Assembly: GCA_963965975.1 (NCBI GenBank)
Contig: OZ014412.1
Coordinates: 2,978,501 to 3,042,500 of the forward strand
Direction: 5' to 3'
Origin: Xestospongia bergquistia
Lineage: Eukaryota > Porifera > Demospongiae > Haplosclerida > Petrosiidae
Length of the DNA stretch: 64,000 nt
The notes under the pieces were generated by a model. It saw nothing but the letters and a program-made list of their open reading frames with translations. It did no database searches and was not told where the DNA came from. Made by a program: the position numbers and the translations under genes. Below, piece after piece: positions 38,501-49,803 of the stretch (positions are counted from its first letter, which is position 1; the number at the start of each line of letters is the position of its first letter).

Positions 38501-38980
38501 GGTAGAGTAGTGGGATATCAGTATTCATCACCAGATGGTGTTGATCATACTCGTGGAACAGGACATAATGATATCAATAGTCACTATGTTGATGGTATTA
38601 GTCTCACACATGGTTCTCCTCGTCAACATATCTGGACATTTATTGCTGGGTATACTGAAGGTTATGAAAGGTCAGATGTTATTTGTCCTTGTACTCAAAG
38701 TTCTACACAAACTGTTCAGTCTTTTATTGGTAGTGACTACTTCTGTGAATCTGGGAATCCAGATTATTTTGATACAAGTGGTAAACTCTATACAAATGAT
38801 CCTCTCTGGGATGGTAAAGGATGTAGTTCTCTTGAACAGACTTGTTGTCAAGTTCCTGGTCTCCCATGGTTCCACAAGGTCCTTAACTCTACCACTACTA
38901 ACTATATTGAGATGAGGGCATGTGGAGATCAAGGTGATGAGGATGCTCCTGTTAGTTACTATGAGATATATGTTAAATGA
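37793..38980 (+). CDS. C5: secreted fibrinogen/intelectin-like protein (395 aa, intronless)
   Basis: Complete single-exon gene. Signal peptide 1-25, CTAACTTC pair motif, coiled-coil-like stalk (60-130), then the fibrinogen-like domain. Its N-terminal half is almost identical to C8. Its C-terminal half is the most diverged of the intact genes: AGYTEGYERSDVICPCTQS replaces the usual MAGPTANK...CPCSPGS segment, and the end is YYEIYVK. The conserved landmarks SLTHGSPRQHIWTF, DYFCESG, DPLWDGKGC and CCQVPGLPWF are kept. Variation concentrated in the CPC segment, with the scaffold conserved, may mark the ligand-facing region. Probably secreted and oligomeric, as for C2. Confidence 0.88.
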   Translation: MKILLPTYYLLVLLLLTSTLFHHVSTINLALTFDANNNTCTAACTTCTNKDITNIQQPITTPGDNTTHLLNKLINTTNNNTQLIQHLIQKLDNIVTTLSHIKNTTTTSAGAINDVLLLVEDLLELHNDSSLSLLPTSCQDIKKKHPNSPSGMYLIVIPDGETHHVYCHMEELCSSGGGWTRIAYLDMSDSTEECPPRFRLYQSGGVRACGRQSTNDAGCQSTVMFPSYNISYSQVCGRVVGYQYSSPDGVDHTRGTGHNDINSHYVDGISLTHGSPRQHIWTFIAGYTEGYERSDVICPCTQSSTQTVQSFIGSDYFCESGNPDYFDTSGKLYTNDPLWDGKGCSSLEQTCCQVPGLPWFHKVLNSTTTNYIEMRACGDQGDEDAPVSYYEIYVK

Positions 38981-39195
38981 GTACGAACTATAGTACTCAC
39001 TCTGCACATATTATAAGAGTGTATTAATATCATAAGTTGTTCCCCCAATATTGTCAATATTATAGTTTGAAATGATTGCTCTTTATCATTTGTTGTTGAT
39101 TGTTGATTAAATAAACTTTTCATCTCACATCTTTGACATATTTATCTCAAGAACTGTTGTAAAATAAAATTGATATTGTTGTAATGATATATATC

Positions 39196-39784
39196 GTAGC
39201 ACTGCCTATGTAGATGTTCTTACACGTGGTTCTCCTCGTGTTAGAGCTTGCGGAAGAAAACAAACAATGCTGGTTGTCAGTCAGCTGTTACCTAAAGTAT
39301 CAGTTACTCAAAGGTGTGCGGTATGATAGCAGGGGTATCACTATGGATTGGCAGATCCAATAGATGGAATTGGCAGTCATGGAACAGCACATAAAAATAT
39401 CAACAGTCATTATGCTGATGGTATCAGTCTCACACATGAGTCTCCTCATCAACATATCTGGACTTTCTGAAAATGTTCAAAGATCAGGTGTTAATAGTCC
39501 CTGTACTCAAGATACTAACTATACAAACTGCCCAGTCTCTTATTGGTAGCAACTATTTCTACGAGTCTGGTTGCCCATGATAAACTCTATATTACTGATC
39601 CTCTCTGGGACAAGAAGAGATGCTCAACAATTGAACAATCATGTTGTCAAGTTACTGGTCTCCATGGCTACATAAGACCATTTAGTCTCCTACTACTGAC
39701 TGTACTGAATTAAGAGTCTGTTCAGATGAAGGCACAGACAATGAGGATATCCCCGTTAATTACTATAAGATTTATGGTAAATAA
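39196..39784 (+). pseudogene. C6: heavily decayed C-family fragment
   Basis: Scrambled but recognisable pieces of the C-type domain occur in changing frames: GGTTCTCCTCGTG with RACGR-like codons, GISLTHESPHQHIW, a CPCTQ-like segment, ITDPLWDKKRC, and the end NYYKIYGK with TAA at 39782-39784. There is no signal peptide and there are several frameshifts. It lies between C5 and C7. Confidence 0.7.
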
Positions 39785-39917
39785 GTATTGAAAATGTTGT
39801 AGCTATAGATAACCACTTTATTTCTATCACACATATCTTGGTAGACAACCCTCAAGAAATTGTTATATGTGAAATAATACAATGTCATTTAGTGAAATTG
39901 TGTCACTAATCATATTT

Positions 39918-40392
39918 AGTGCAGATATGATTCACCAGATGCTATAGACTCTCGTTTTGGAACAGGACATAATGATATCAACAAAGATTATGTTGATGGT
40001 GTCAGTCTCACACGTGGTTCCCCTCGTCAACATATCTGGACATTTATATGGCTGGATATTCTGAAAATGTTCAAACTTTAACAAGTAGTTGTCCCTGTAG
40101 TCAAGGTGCTACACAAATTGTCCAGTCTTTTATTGGTAATGACTACTTCTGTGAATCTGGGAATCCAGATAGTCATGATACAAGTGGTAAACTCCTTATA
40201 AATGATCCTCTCTGGGATGGTAAAGGATATGGTTCACTTGAACAGACTTGTTGTCAAGCACCTGGTCTACCATGGTTCCACAAGGTCCCTAACTCTACCA
40301 CTACTAACTATATTGAGATGAGGGTGTGTGGAGATGAAGGTACTAACAATGAGGATGTCCCAGTTAATTACTATGAGATCTATGTTAAATAA
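39918..40392 (+). pseudogene. C7: C-terminal half of a C-family gene with a 2-nt insertion
   Basis: Starts mid-domain (YDSPDAIDS, GHNDIN, SLTRGSPRQHIWTF). The family ACATTTATGGCT reads ACATTTATATGGCT (near 40045), a 2-nt insertion that shifts the frame. The continuing frame (40048-40392) then encodes SCPCSQGATQIVQSFIG, NDPLWDGKGYG, CCQAPGLPWF and the end NYYEIYVK. The conserved GCG cysteine is Tyr. The 5' two-thirds of the gene is missing. Confidence 0.75.
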
Positions 40393-40739
40393 TCATAGTA
40401 TAATATTTTATGACTGACTGTGTATTTGTTATGTTGTACTCTTTAAATGAACTATTTTTATTTGGTTGTCTTTGCTGTTCCTTTGTTTAAAAATAAATTT
40501 ACATATTCTTATGTTGTCATTCAACTCTCCTCATTAATAAAACAGTCACAACTGATGTAATTAACTACTAGGAATATCCAGATGCAGGGTTTGCTTCATG
40601 CAGTGATACCCTAGATTTAATGATAAAAGAGACTTTGATCTCTTTCTAGATTTAATGATAAAAGAGACTTTGATCTCTTTCACTCCAGAATAAATTAAAC
40701 TTTAGCATTTGTAGCATAATTTCTGAATACCTAGCTTCT
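40393..40739. other. Spacer with a short tandem duplication
   Basis: No gene. A 38-bp unit (TAGATTTAATGATAAAAGAG and following) is repeated in tandem at about 40611-40686. Confidence 0.6.
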
Positions 40740-42135
40740 AACATAGTCTTTGATCTTATCTTTACACTGCTCTATATATTTTTTACCCAATACATGTCAT
40801 ATAAACCAGTTAGACATATAAAGAGATAGTCACTAGTTATATAACTATTCTCATATAATGTATAATGACCACCCACAATTTATACATAATAACACGTGTC
40901 TTGCATTATCTCATTGACATCAACTGTTTGATTCAATGTCATTAGTATAGGACTAATAATAATAAAACTACATTAATTTATTATGCCATTTTAGTTGGTT
41001 ATTTTGTAGGGACATTCTCCATTATCTACTACATCTTCTGATCTGAATTATTGTCCCATTAAAATAACTTATAAGTCATAAAAATAAGAAGAAAATTTTA
41101 TGTATATTGTAGGTTGATTTGAAAATACCAGCTGTATGTACTAATTATCAGTTCAACAATTGCAATAGTTTCTTAACTTAAAAAAAATCTTGGTTTCTAA
41201 AATGACATAGTACTGTAAATATAGGATGTTATACTACAAAATGTAACCATAATAACAATGAAACAATTATTAAATACCTCTCATTTTACCAAAAATAATT
41301 CTCATGTCACTAGTCACGTCTCTCTAGTTAGTTCTGACGTCAGTGGTCATGTTCCCTTAACAGTATATAAACAACATTATCACTAATAACATCAACATTA
41401 CTACTATCTTCTCCTATCACTCATCATGAAGATATTGCTACCAACCTACTACCTCCTTGTTCTCCTCCTTCTTACTAGTACCTTGTTCCATCATGTCTCC
41501 ACTATTAACCTAGCTCTTACATTTGATGCTAACAACAACACCTGTACTGCAGCCTGTACTACCTGTACTAACAAGGACATTACTAATATACAACAACCAA
41601 TAACAACTCCAGGAGATAACACTACTCATCTACTTAATAAACTCATTAATACTACTAATAATAACACACAACTCATACAACATCTCATACAAAAATTGGA
41701 CAACATTGTCACTACACTCTCTCATATCAAAAATACCACTACAACTAATGCTGGAGCTATCAATGATGTCCTCCTACTAGTGGAAGACCTTCTGGAATTA
41801 CATAATGACTCCTCTCTCTCTCTTCTTCCTACATCATGTCAAGATATCAAGAACAAACACCCAAACACTCCTTCTGGTATGTACCTGATAGTAACACTTG
41901 ATGGAGAGACACATCATGTCTATTGTCATATGGAGGAGTTGTGTAGTTCTGGAGGAGGATGGACAAGAATAGCATATCTGGATATGTCTGACTCTACAGA
42001 GGAGTGTCCTCCTGGGTTTAGACTGTATCAGTCAGGAGGTATTAGAGCTTGTGGAAGACAGAGTTCAAACAGTGGTAGTTGTCAGTCAGTTAAGTTCCCT
42101 TCTTATGGTAACTACTCTCAGGTGTGTGGTAGAGT
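40740..42135 (+). repeat. Segmental repeat unit, right copy (matches 37107-38500)
   Basis: Carries the same spacer, CRE/TATA promoter (TGACGTCA at 41335-41342) and 5' two-thirds of a C gene as the left copy. The breakpoint on the 3' side is gradual, within the domain. Confidence 0.85.
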
Positions 42136-42395
42136 AGTGGGATATCAGTATGGAACTACTGATGCTATGTATGCAGGGGTACATCAGAATGAAGAGCCAT
42201 ATGGTTCTAAACTTGCTCCAGAGCGTTTTAATATTAACTCTTACTATGTTGATGGTATGTCTCACACATGGTCCAGTTCGTCAACATATGTGGACATTTA
42301 TGTGTGGGCATACTGAATTAAAACTTCATCGTGATGGACGTTATAGCTGTCCCTGTTCTCAAGGTAGTCTTCAAAATTCTACTATGCTGGCCTTT
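41426..42395 (+). pseudogene. C8: C-family gene with frameshift and foreign 3' end
   Basis: Intact signal peptide, stalk and first part of the domain (296 codons open). At about 42256 the family GGTATTAGTCTCACACATGG reads GGTATGTCTCACACATGG, a 2-nt loss, so the frame changes and stops at 42316. The displaced frame continues GPVRQHMWTFMCGH and CPCSQGS to about 42394. There the sequence switches abruptly into DNA matching R1 exon 2 and intron 1 (CAGGTGCATACTTGAGAACT, compare 26825). Both lesions inactivate the gene. Promoter and N-terminus are nearly identical to C5. Confidence 0.85.
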
Positions 42396-43060
42396 ATTAT
42401 CAGGTGCATACTTGAGAACTAGAGAGAATTTTAAGTCACTAGAAAGAGAAAGAGAATGAAGAGAGAGAGAGAGAGAGAGAGAGAATGAGTAAGTGAGTGG
42501 TCAGTAATATTACTATAATTATATAAAATATATTAACCTATTTAATTGATACATTATATATATACCAGTAATATAATAGTATTTAACTTACATACATTTC
42601 AACATCTCCTTCAGCTTTAGTTGACAGATAAAGAAGAGACAAGAGACAGAGACACACACTATTAAAATAGATTGATTGTCTTAACTTGTTCATGTTACTT
42701 GTCTACTAAATAGTATATAGTACAAATGTTAACAAATTTTATACTGTTTACTAATTACTAATTACAATGGAATTTGCTTCAAGAAATGGATTCATAGAAA
42801 GGATGAGTATCTGATACATAGGAATGTCATGTTATAAATGTTCACACTTTATAATCAGCATGTTTTACAAATTATGCTGATTCCATGCAAATGTAATCTT
42901 TGATTAAACAGTAGATCATTTGTAATAGCTAATATTATAAGGATATAGTCCAACAGCTGATGAGGCAGTAATTGGGACAGTATATATAGTAGTATCATAA
43001 TATGTTAAATTAAGTTATGATGAGTTAATGGAGTATTTAACTTACAATACATTTCAACGA
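42396..43060 (-). pseudogene. Fragment of the reelin-like gene 5' end
   Basis: Matches 26825-27190: the end of R1 exon 2, a shorter GA tract, and the signal-peptide exon with its ATG at about 42691 (MNKLRQSIYFN reading). It then joins scraps of exon 2 (CAGCTGATGAGGCAGTAA) further right. No complete exon set. It marks the recombination between the C array and R-type DNA. Confidence 0.7.
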
Positions 43061-43428
43061 GATGGTACAGTACTTACAATGTAATAATATATTATACTTA
43101 AGTGAGATCATTACTCAATACTATGTATATAAACACACAGACACACTGTTATTGGTTAATATTATATTATACCATATGCAATAATTTAAAAATTGAAAAC
43201 TTTATTATTATTATAAATCAATTAACTTAATTAAAGTCATCATTTATTAATACTCATTATTAATAATATTATAATATTTAATATTAAAACTAATATTATG
43301 TGTTGTTCTGTAATGATAAAGAAAATGTATGAAATTAATTTACTATAATTTACTATTATTGATTATATTAATGAGCAATGTCATATTTTGTGATGATTTG
43401 CTAACAAAACATTAACAAATATATTAAG
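43061..43428. other. Junction sequence: tail-exon intron scrap, then R1 3' flank
   Basis: 43061-43180 matches the spacer between receptor tail exons (GATGGTACAGTAC..., CACTGTTATTGGTTAATA). 43185-43428 matches the flank 3' of R1 (24540-24793). No coding sequence. Confidence 0.6.
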
Positions 43429-44693
43429 TTATGAACAAGAACTAGGTCTTGTAGATGGACAAAAAATAAACCTAGTTAGATCATTTTCTTTCAAATGAAA
43501 TCTTTTTCTGCTGTTTTCAACTTGACAGCAATATTTTTTATAAAGAGAGGGTCCATGTTGTTCCATATTACAGTCAGCCATACAATGAGAGAATCCCTGT
43601 CCTATACTAGGAGTTGGTAACACTAACAAAAGAAAAGAACTGCTATTGTAACTAACCACTGTAAGTAATGTATATGTTATGTTGTCATAGTGATGATAAA
43701 ATATGATTGTTTGATATAATTAGTATCTTTGTACCACATCACATGATATTATGTTAATATAATATGAAGTACTCTAATGTATTATATTATGTTATTAGAT
43801 AATTAATATGTTATAATTAAATTTATTGGTCACTTACAAAATACTAATGTAATTATCAAATAATATATTGTTATATTAACTGATCTGATAAAGGTAGTTG
43901 TTAAATTACTTAAATTAACTAAAATCAAAGTAACAAATTATACATTAGTAACCATAGTGATAATACCTCCTGGTACATGTAGTGATGTAGTAGTTATCTC
44001 TCCTTCTCCAGCTGAGTTATTACCAGCTACACTAATTGTATATATACCAAATTTACTGGGACAGTACTGCCATGTTGTAGAAGATGTAGTGTTCTGTGTA
44101 ACTAGTTCTCCTCCATAAGTAACATTGATGATATAAGCAGGTATGGATACCAGAGAGAAGGGAGGAGACCAGGAACAGTTTATATAATGACTTTGTACAT
44201 GACATATCAAGTCGTTAACAGCAGTTAGTTCACCTAATGAGAGGAGATATAATGACATATATCAGAGAGTGTGTTACCTTGTATTCTCAGAGTAGCATTA
44301 GCAAAGTTAGTATAAAGATTACCATCAACAAATCCTGTAGCAATACATCTCACTACTGTATTGTTATATTGAGGATATCCAGGTATAGTAAGACTGGAGT
44401 TAGATGACCCTGCTCCACTTGTAACAATACCAAGTTGAAAAGTGTCATTGTTAGTAGAACCTGTTCCATTAACAAACCAAACAATAGCCACATCAGGATG
44501 ATCCACTAAACATTGGTAATGTGCTAGTTGATAGACTTCAATGTTAGGAGATGAAGTAAATATGAACTGAACAGCTATATAATAAAACTAAATAAAACAG
44601 TACATTAGTTTTTAATATAATCATACCTGTACATTTTAATATAATAGATACTAACAATATCAGTAGTAGCCATGTTGTCTTCATTAGATCCAT
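43429..44693 (-). CDS. A7: chimeric gene, A-receptor Ig/FN3 joined to R-type Cys-rich last exon (301 aa)
   Basis: Exons 44627-44693 (signal peptide), 44278-44574 (Ig, AIVWFVNGTGS, VVRCIATG), 43967-44233 (FN3, CSWSPPFSLVSIPAYI), a shortened exon 43838-43918, and 43429-43622, which is the cysteine-rich terminal exon of R1 (HCMADC, YCCQVEN, FCPSTRPSSCS). Lengths 67, 297, 267, 81 and 194 sum to 906 nt. All junctions are phase 1 with GT-AG signals, giving an uninterrupted 301-residue frame across the fusion. D3, D4, TM and tail are gone, so the product would be a secreted Ig-FN3 protein capped with the R-type Cys domain. The deletion joined A intron 4 DNA to R 3' DNA near 43835. Expression is not shown, and the fusion could also be a lucky relic. 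Confidence 0.65.
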
Positions 44694-44927
44694 ACTGAGT
44701 TTATCATTACATCATTATTACATCACTACATATTATAGTAAGATACTGATAACAGTTAGTAATATAGTATATATTATATTAAAATTTGACATAATACTTT
44801 GTGTATTAATGTTATACATTTTATATACAAATTTGTACAAATTGTAGCCACCTACCATGATATGATTAGCACTACCTTCTCAATGTAATCCTACATCTGT
44901 ATAATCCCCTCTATATAAAACACTTGT

Positions 44928-45302
44928 TTAATGTTGATATACTATGTAGATTCCAGGGTTACAAAAACCACGTTTGAGTTTATATGATGGTGGAGGTTGA
45001 ATAACAGCAGTATGTGTGGCTAGGCAAAATCCTGTTAATGATAGTTAATTAGATCTATCACTTCCTGTTACTACATACTACAGAGTTTATGTAAACATTT
45101 TAATTCATATATTGAATAGCTAGTGCTTTCTAAGAATAGTCATAGATATAGTACACTTGTAGATATACCTACCTCTGATGTTCTTATTACCCCATAGGAC
45201 TGAGGTTGAATTACAAAATTTGACACTGGTAAGAATATAACAATCTTTTTTGTACACATATGTACATGTTTGGGAGTTAAATGTTGCAATATTATTAATC
45301 AT
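44928..45302 (-). CDS. Possible two-exon small protein, unknown
   Basis: Exons 45173-45302 and 44928-45031 join in frame (130 + 104 nt, 77 residues). They give SQTCTYVYKKDCYILTSVKF, then after a phase-1 junction GFCLATHTAVIQPPPSYKL and GFCNPGIYIVYQH. Both splice sites are canonical, and five cysteines are present. There is no signal peptide at the ATG used, and no paralog in the window, so this could be part of a larger gene or chance. No function can be proposed. Confidence 0.25.
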
Positions 45303-45643
45303 ATGTCAATAAAACTGTAAATAAGCTGTTACACATCATTACAAATAATATTGTTATATTATTCATATAATGTTACAAACAGTTATTATTCAATTAGTAC
45401 ACAAATACATAAAGTAATATATACACGAGTTCTATGATAATACAATTAGTGTGTATTTGTACTGTTAATTACAGCAGGTTGTTGTAAGTTCATTTACAGT
45501 GGGTAATGTGTTATTATTTTATTGTTTGTTTGTCTCAAAATATATAGTTTTATAAAAGGTGTAAAAAGAAATAAAACTATGAATAAGTAAATAAATCTAT
45601 ATAACACAAACAATAACACACTATGATGGAGTTAGTACAGTTA

Positions 45644-46569
45644 CTATTCAATTAGTTTGTTAGCAAGTTCAAGATCATTTACAGCTGGTGACCTCAATAC
45701 CATTAATAATGTATCCCAGGTATATTGACATCTCTTAGTCTCATACCAGAGTTGGAACACACCAATGATGCCTTCATGGCTCTCTTCAATGTCATCTAGT
45801 TCAGATGAAGTTAGTACTAGGACAGACCTATCTCTCGTAGTTTTGTAATTACATGTGGAGCAACATAAGTAACTAGATCATTATGAGTTAACTCTAATAT
45901 AATAAATATAATATAATATCTACTATATAGTAAAGTTTACTGACCAGTTGTCTTCTTAATAGTTGATTTATCACTTGTTTTATTAGACAAAGTAGAGTAC
46001 TGACTGTCAGGTGATGATATGTGACTTGTCATGTTACCATTAGTAGGTAGTGTAGAATACATAGGTGGAATAGGTGTTGAAGTATAAGAATGAGGATGTT
46101 GAGTACAATCATAAAGTTAGGTACTAACATGTACATTATGACTAAGTCTGGCATATTCCTCATTAGATAGTCCACTTACTAAATATGAAGACTGATATTG
46201 TTGTATTAAACTATATTGTTCCATTATTGGTGTCTCATGTACTACTGTACTATAGGGTACTGTGGAGTGGAGAGTGAGAGGAGCAATAGGACCATTTAGT
46301 GACAGAGTCACATCTCTATAGTTATCTAGTTAAGTGTAGAATTTGTTGATATCATTAATACAGATAAAAAGGATTACAGTTAAAACAATAACTATATTAA
46401 AGTAACATATACTAAAGAAGATAACTGATGACTGTATAATACAAACATCTACAGTTAGTACTAATAATAGGACATATATTTTAGTGAGTCTGAGTCTGAA
46501 TATTTTTGATCCTAATGTATCGTCATCATCACATGTAGCCTTGTTGTCATTGAGTATCTTACTCCTCAT
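45644..46569 (-). pseudogene. Membrane protein with YxxL tail and death-domain-like C-terminus, disrupted
   Basis: The N-terminus at 46569 (MRSKILNDNK) leads into hydrophobic stretches IYVLLLVLTVDVCII and NIVIVLTVILFICI. The same frame then crosses a TAA (46330-46332) and continues through a tyrosine-rich region (VPYSTV) to a second TAA near 46115, then goes on in frame with MYSTLP and SQYSTLS; SQYSTL fits the ITIM pattern. After an intron (donor GTCAGT at about 45943), an exon at 45644-45887 reads VTYVAPHVITKLREIGLS, then, one frameshift later, TSSELDDIEESHEGIIGVFQ and TWDTLLMVLRSPAV, stopping at 45644. That layout is typical of death-fold helices. Two stops and a frameshift indicate a pseudogene. 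Confidence 0.5.
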
Positions 46570-47100
46570 TATATGTAAAATGATTACTTAGTCAATAACA
46601 GAATTAGTATGTAATGTTTGTGTTTCTCCTGTTAGTGTTACAATTATATTATTGACTGATAATCTATGTATATCATAGTTGTTTTATATATAATATCATT
46701 AACTAATATATTTACTACATATTATATCAAATCCATTGACAGTAATTATATAACTAGTCAAGTAATGTACATTAATTATTTGTATTACAATCTTTAACAA
46801 AATAATACCAATGTGTCTCATCTTTATAAGGTTTTACTTCATATAATTATTTGACTTGTTGCTAATTTAGTAATAGGTCATTTCATATACTATACTGTGA
46901 CCAGTTGGTTTACTTGATGGATGTTTCCAATAACTTCTACTGAATAAAGTTCATAAATTTTCTTTAATAATATTATCATCAATACATTCCTATGGTCATC
47001 CTCATGATTAATTTTATAGTGAATTTGATTGATAAATTTATCATGATCATAACATCAAATTATATAATAATAATTAAATAATTACATTGTACATGCACTA
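46570..47100. other. No supported gene
   Basis: AT-rich. Some similarity to the sequence 3' of other A-type tails (for example 53640-53750). No exons. Confidence 0.45.
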
Positions 47101-49302
47101 TTAATACTTTATCACACCATATGCAGCACATTTGGTCATCTCTACTTCAGTAGTAGGTAGTGTATTAGTGATCATATCAACATTCTCATATTGAGGTAGA
47201 ACTTGATGAGGGATAGGATCTGTTAGTGGATTAACAGGAGATGGTACAGTACCTACAATGTAATAACATATTATACTAAAGTGAGATCATTACTCAATAT
47301 ATAAACACAAACACACACACACACTGTTATTGGTCAATATTATATAATAACATATGCAGCACATGTGGTCATCTCTAGTTCAGTAGTAGGTAGTGTATTA
47401 GTGATCATATCAACATTCTCATATTGAAGTATAATTTGATGAGGAACAGTATCTGTTAGTGGATTAACAGGAGATGGTACAGTACCTACAATGTAATAAC
47501 ATATTATACTCAAGTGAGATCATTACTCAATACTATATATATAAACACACACACTGTTATTGGTCAATATTATATCATACCATATGCAGTACATGTGGTC
47601 ATCTCTAGTTCAGTAGTATGATGGTAATTAGTAATATTCTCATATTGAGGTATATCAGTCATCACTTCATGTTGTACAGTATCTAGTAGTGACTTATATA
47701 AGAGAGTGTGTATATAAAATGTAGTTAACTCTACCTTGTCTCAATGACTTAGTTCTTCTTATCCTATATATCATTATAAGTACTAGTATAGTACATACCA
47801 GTATTAGAACTGACACACCCACTAGACTACCAGTAATATTACCTACAATATGTAGTGATATATTTAGTTAACTAAACTAGAAGTTATCATACTAGTATTA
47901 CCTATTATTAGATCTCTTTGAACACTCCTCACTGTAGTAGTAATAATATGAACTCAATTGTTATAATTATTAATAATAACTTACTATTATTACAGTCTGT
48001 ACATAATGTAGTAGGTGATGGAGATGATGATGTAACATTAGTTATTAATGAGGATGTATTAATAACTGGTACACTTGATGTAGTAGTTAGAGTAGGAATA
48101 GGAGATAGTCCAGTCACTAATTGATTAATGAGTTTTACAGCATTCTCAGTAGTATATGGTACATCGTTATAATCCATATCATAAAATGTCACATTATAGT
48201 TACTGGTATATATTCCTGTCACAATTTACTAGTAGTACTGGTATCTACTGATGTTCTCACTATGGTAATATTATCACTGTAGTAGTCTGTTATAAGTGAG
48301 TTATATTCAATATAACATCCTTGTGATTGACTACCCTCAAGAAAATAACAATTAAAACAAACTTCTCCAATAGTAGAGTTGATGACTGTTACACTACCAT
48401 TTTGAACATCAAATGTAGCTAATGAGAAAACATTATTGCATGATAAATGACAAAATAAATAAACTTACATAATGTGTTAGCTAGTGATTCATTCTTGAGG
48501 GATTTACAATCATAGTTTAAAATTAAATTTACAATCAACTTTTGTTTGCCAGTTTTACCAATATTAAAGTTTCCAACGAATTTACTTCCAATTACATTAG
48601 CTTTTCCATGAACAGTAAATTAAGTACACTAATTGTATATGTAGCAAATTGACTAGGACAGTACTGCCATGTTGTAGAAGATGTAGTGTTCTGTGTAACT
48701 ACTTCTCCTCCATAAGTAACATTGATGATATAACCAGGAATGGATACCAGAGAGAAGGGAGGAGACCAGGAACAGTTTATATACTGACTTTCTACATGAC
48801 ATATCAAGTTGTTGACAGCAGCTAGTTCACCTAATGAGAGGAGATAGAATGACATATATCAGAGAGTGTGTTACCTTGTATTCTCAAAGTAGATTCATTG
48901 AAGTTGTAATAAATATAATAACCCATGTCACTATCCACAAATCCAAATGCATAACATGTCACTACTGTATTGTTATATTGAGGGTATCCAGGTATGATAA
49001 GACTGGAATTAGCTGATCCTACACCATTTGTAACAATACCAAGTTGAATGATGTCACTGTTAGTAGAACCTGTTCCATTAACATACCAAGTAATACTCAC
49101 ACCAGTATGATCCACTGAACATTGATAATGTGCTAGTTGATAGACTCCAATATTAGGAGATGGAGTAAATATGAACTGAACAGCTATATAATAAAACTAA
49201 ATAAAATAGTACATTAGTTATTAATATAATCATACCTGTACATTTTAATATAATAGATACTAACAATATCAGTAGTAGCCATGTTGTCTTCACTAGATCC
49301 AT
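47101..49302 (-). pseudogene. A4: A-type receptor disrupted by an internal deletion; three tail exons
   Basis: Signal peptide 49236-49302 and Ig exon 48875-49183 are intact. The FN3 exon (from 48830) breaks off at about 48622, after CPSQFATYTISV, and is joined directly to the middle of the D3 exon (FTVHGKANVIGSKF, KQKLIVNLILNYD) in the wrong frame, so translation stops at 48592. The D4 exon (47985-48418) also lacks one base near 48225. A stalk exon, TM exon (47735-47842) and three last exons follow: type 1 (47570-47682), a hybrid (47340-47485) and type 2 (47101-47252). All three are open and enter in phase 1. Downstream exons are well preserved, so decay is recent. Confidence 0.8.
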
Positions 49303-49654
49303 ACTGAGGTCATCATTACATCATTATTACATCACTACAAATACACTGATAATACACTATATGACATATATCAATACATCTTATATAATTTGAAAAAAGC
49401 AGTTTTGTTTATTTTAACATAAACAATTACAATATTAATACAATATGAAATGTATATGTGAAATATATTAGTTTAACTTGTCTATTAAGATATTGTAATA
49501 TTGAACAAAACCTTTTTAACACATACACACACACAAGAAGAGAGAGAGAGAGTTAGTTAATAAGTTATTGTCTTATAATAACACCATATCATCACGTGTA
49601 TTAATTTCACAGTATATTATAGTTACATAAATAATATATTACTGTTAATGTTAA
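49303..49654. other. Upstream region of A4
   Basis: Holds the family promoter block with tandem TGATGTAAT just right of the A4 ATG. A scrap of a type 3 tail 3' end (GTCTTATAATAACACCATAT) lies near 49570. No gene. Confidence 0.45.
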
Positions 49655-49803
49655 CTCATTAGACATATTGTGTCACTGGTATGATAGTAAAGATACCTAT
49701 AAAATAATGTCAGTATTAACATAATACTTATATTGTACTTACTGGTAACACAAGGTATAATATACCAGCTGTAATTTAATAGTAGGATCATTAGAACTAT
49801 CAT
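49655..49803 (-). pseudogene. Solo B-type signal-peptide exon and start of Ig exon
   Basis: 49743-49803 encodes MIVLMILLLNYSWYIIPCV with a canonical GTAAGT donor in phase 1. The next exon begins GTATCTTTACTATCATACC, as in B receptors, but after about 13 codons runs into a stop and unrelated sequence. A truncated B-type 5' end. Confidence 0.7.

Noticed and set aside
40611..40686. Short tandem repeat considered as a CRISPR-like array
   Set aside because: Only two abutting units without spacers, in animal-type DNA.
46570..47100. Possible receptor tyrosine kinase following the receptor ectodomains
   Set aside because: No kinase motifs (HRD, DFG, glycine loop) were seen anywhere; the tails are short and end in clear stops.
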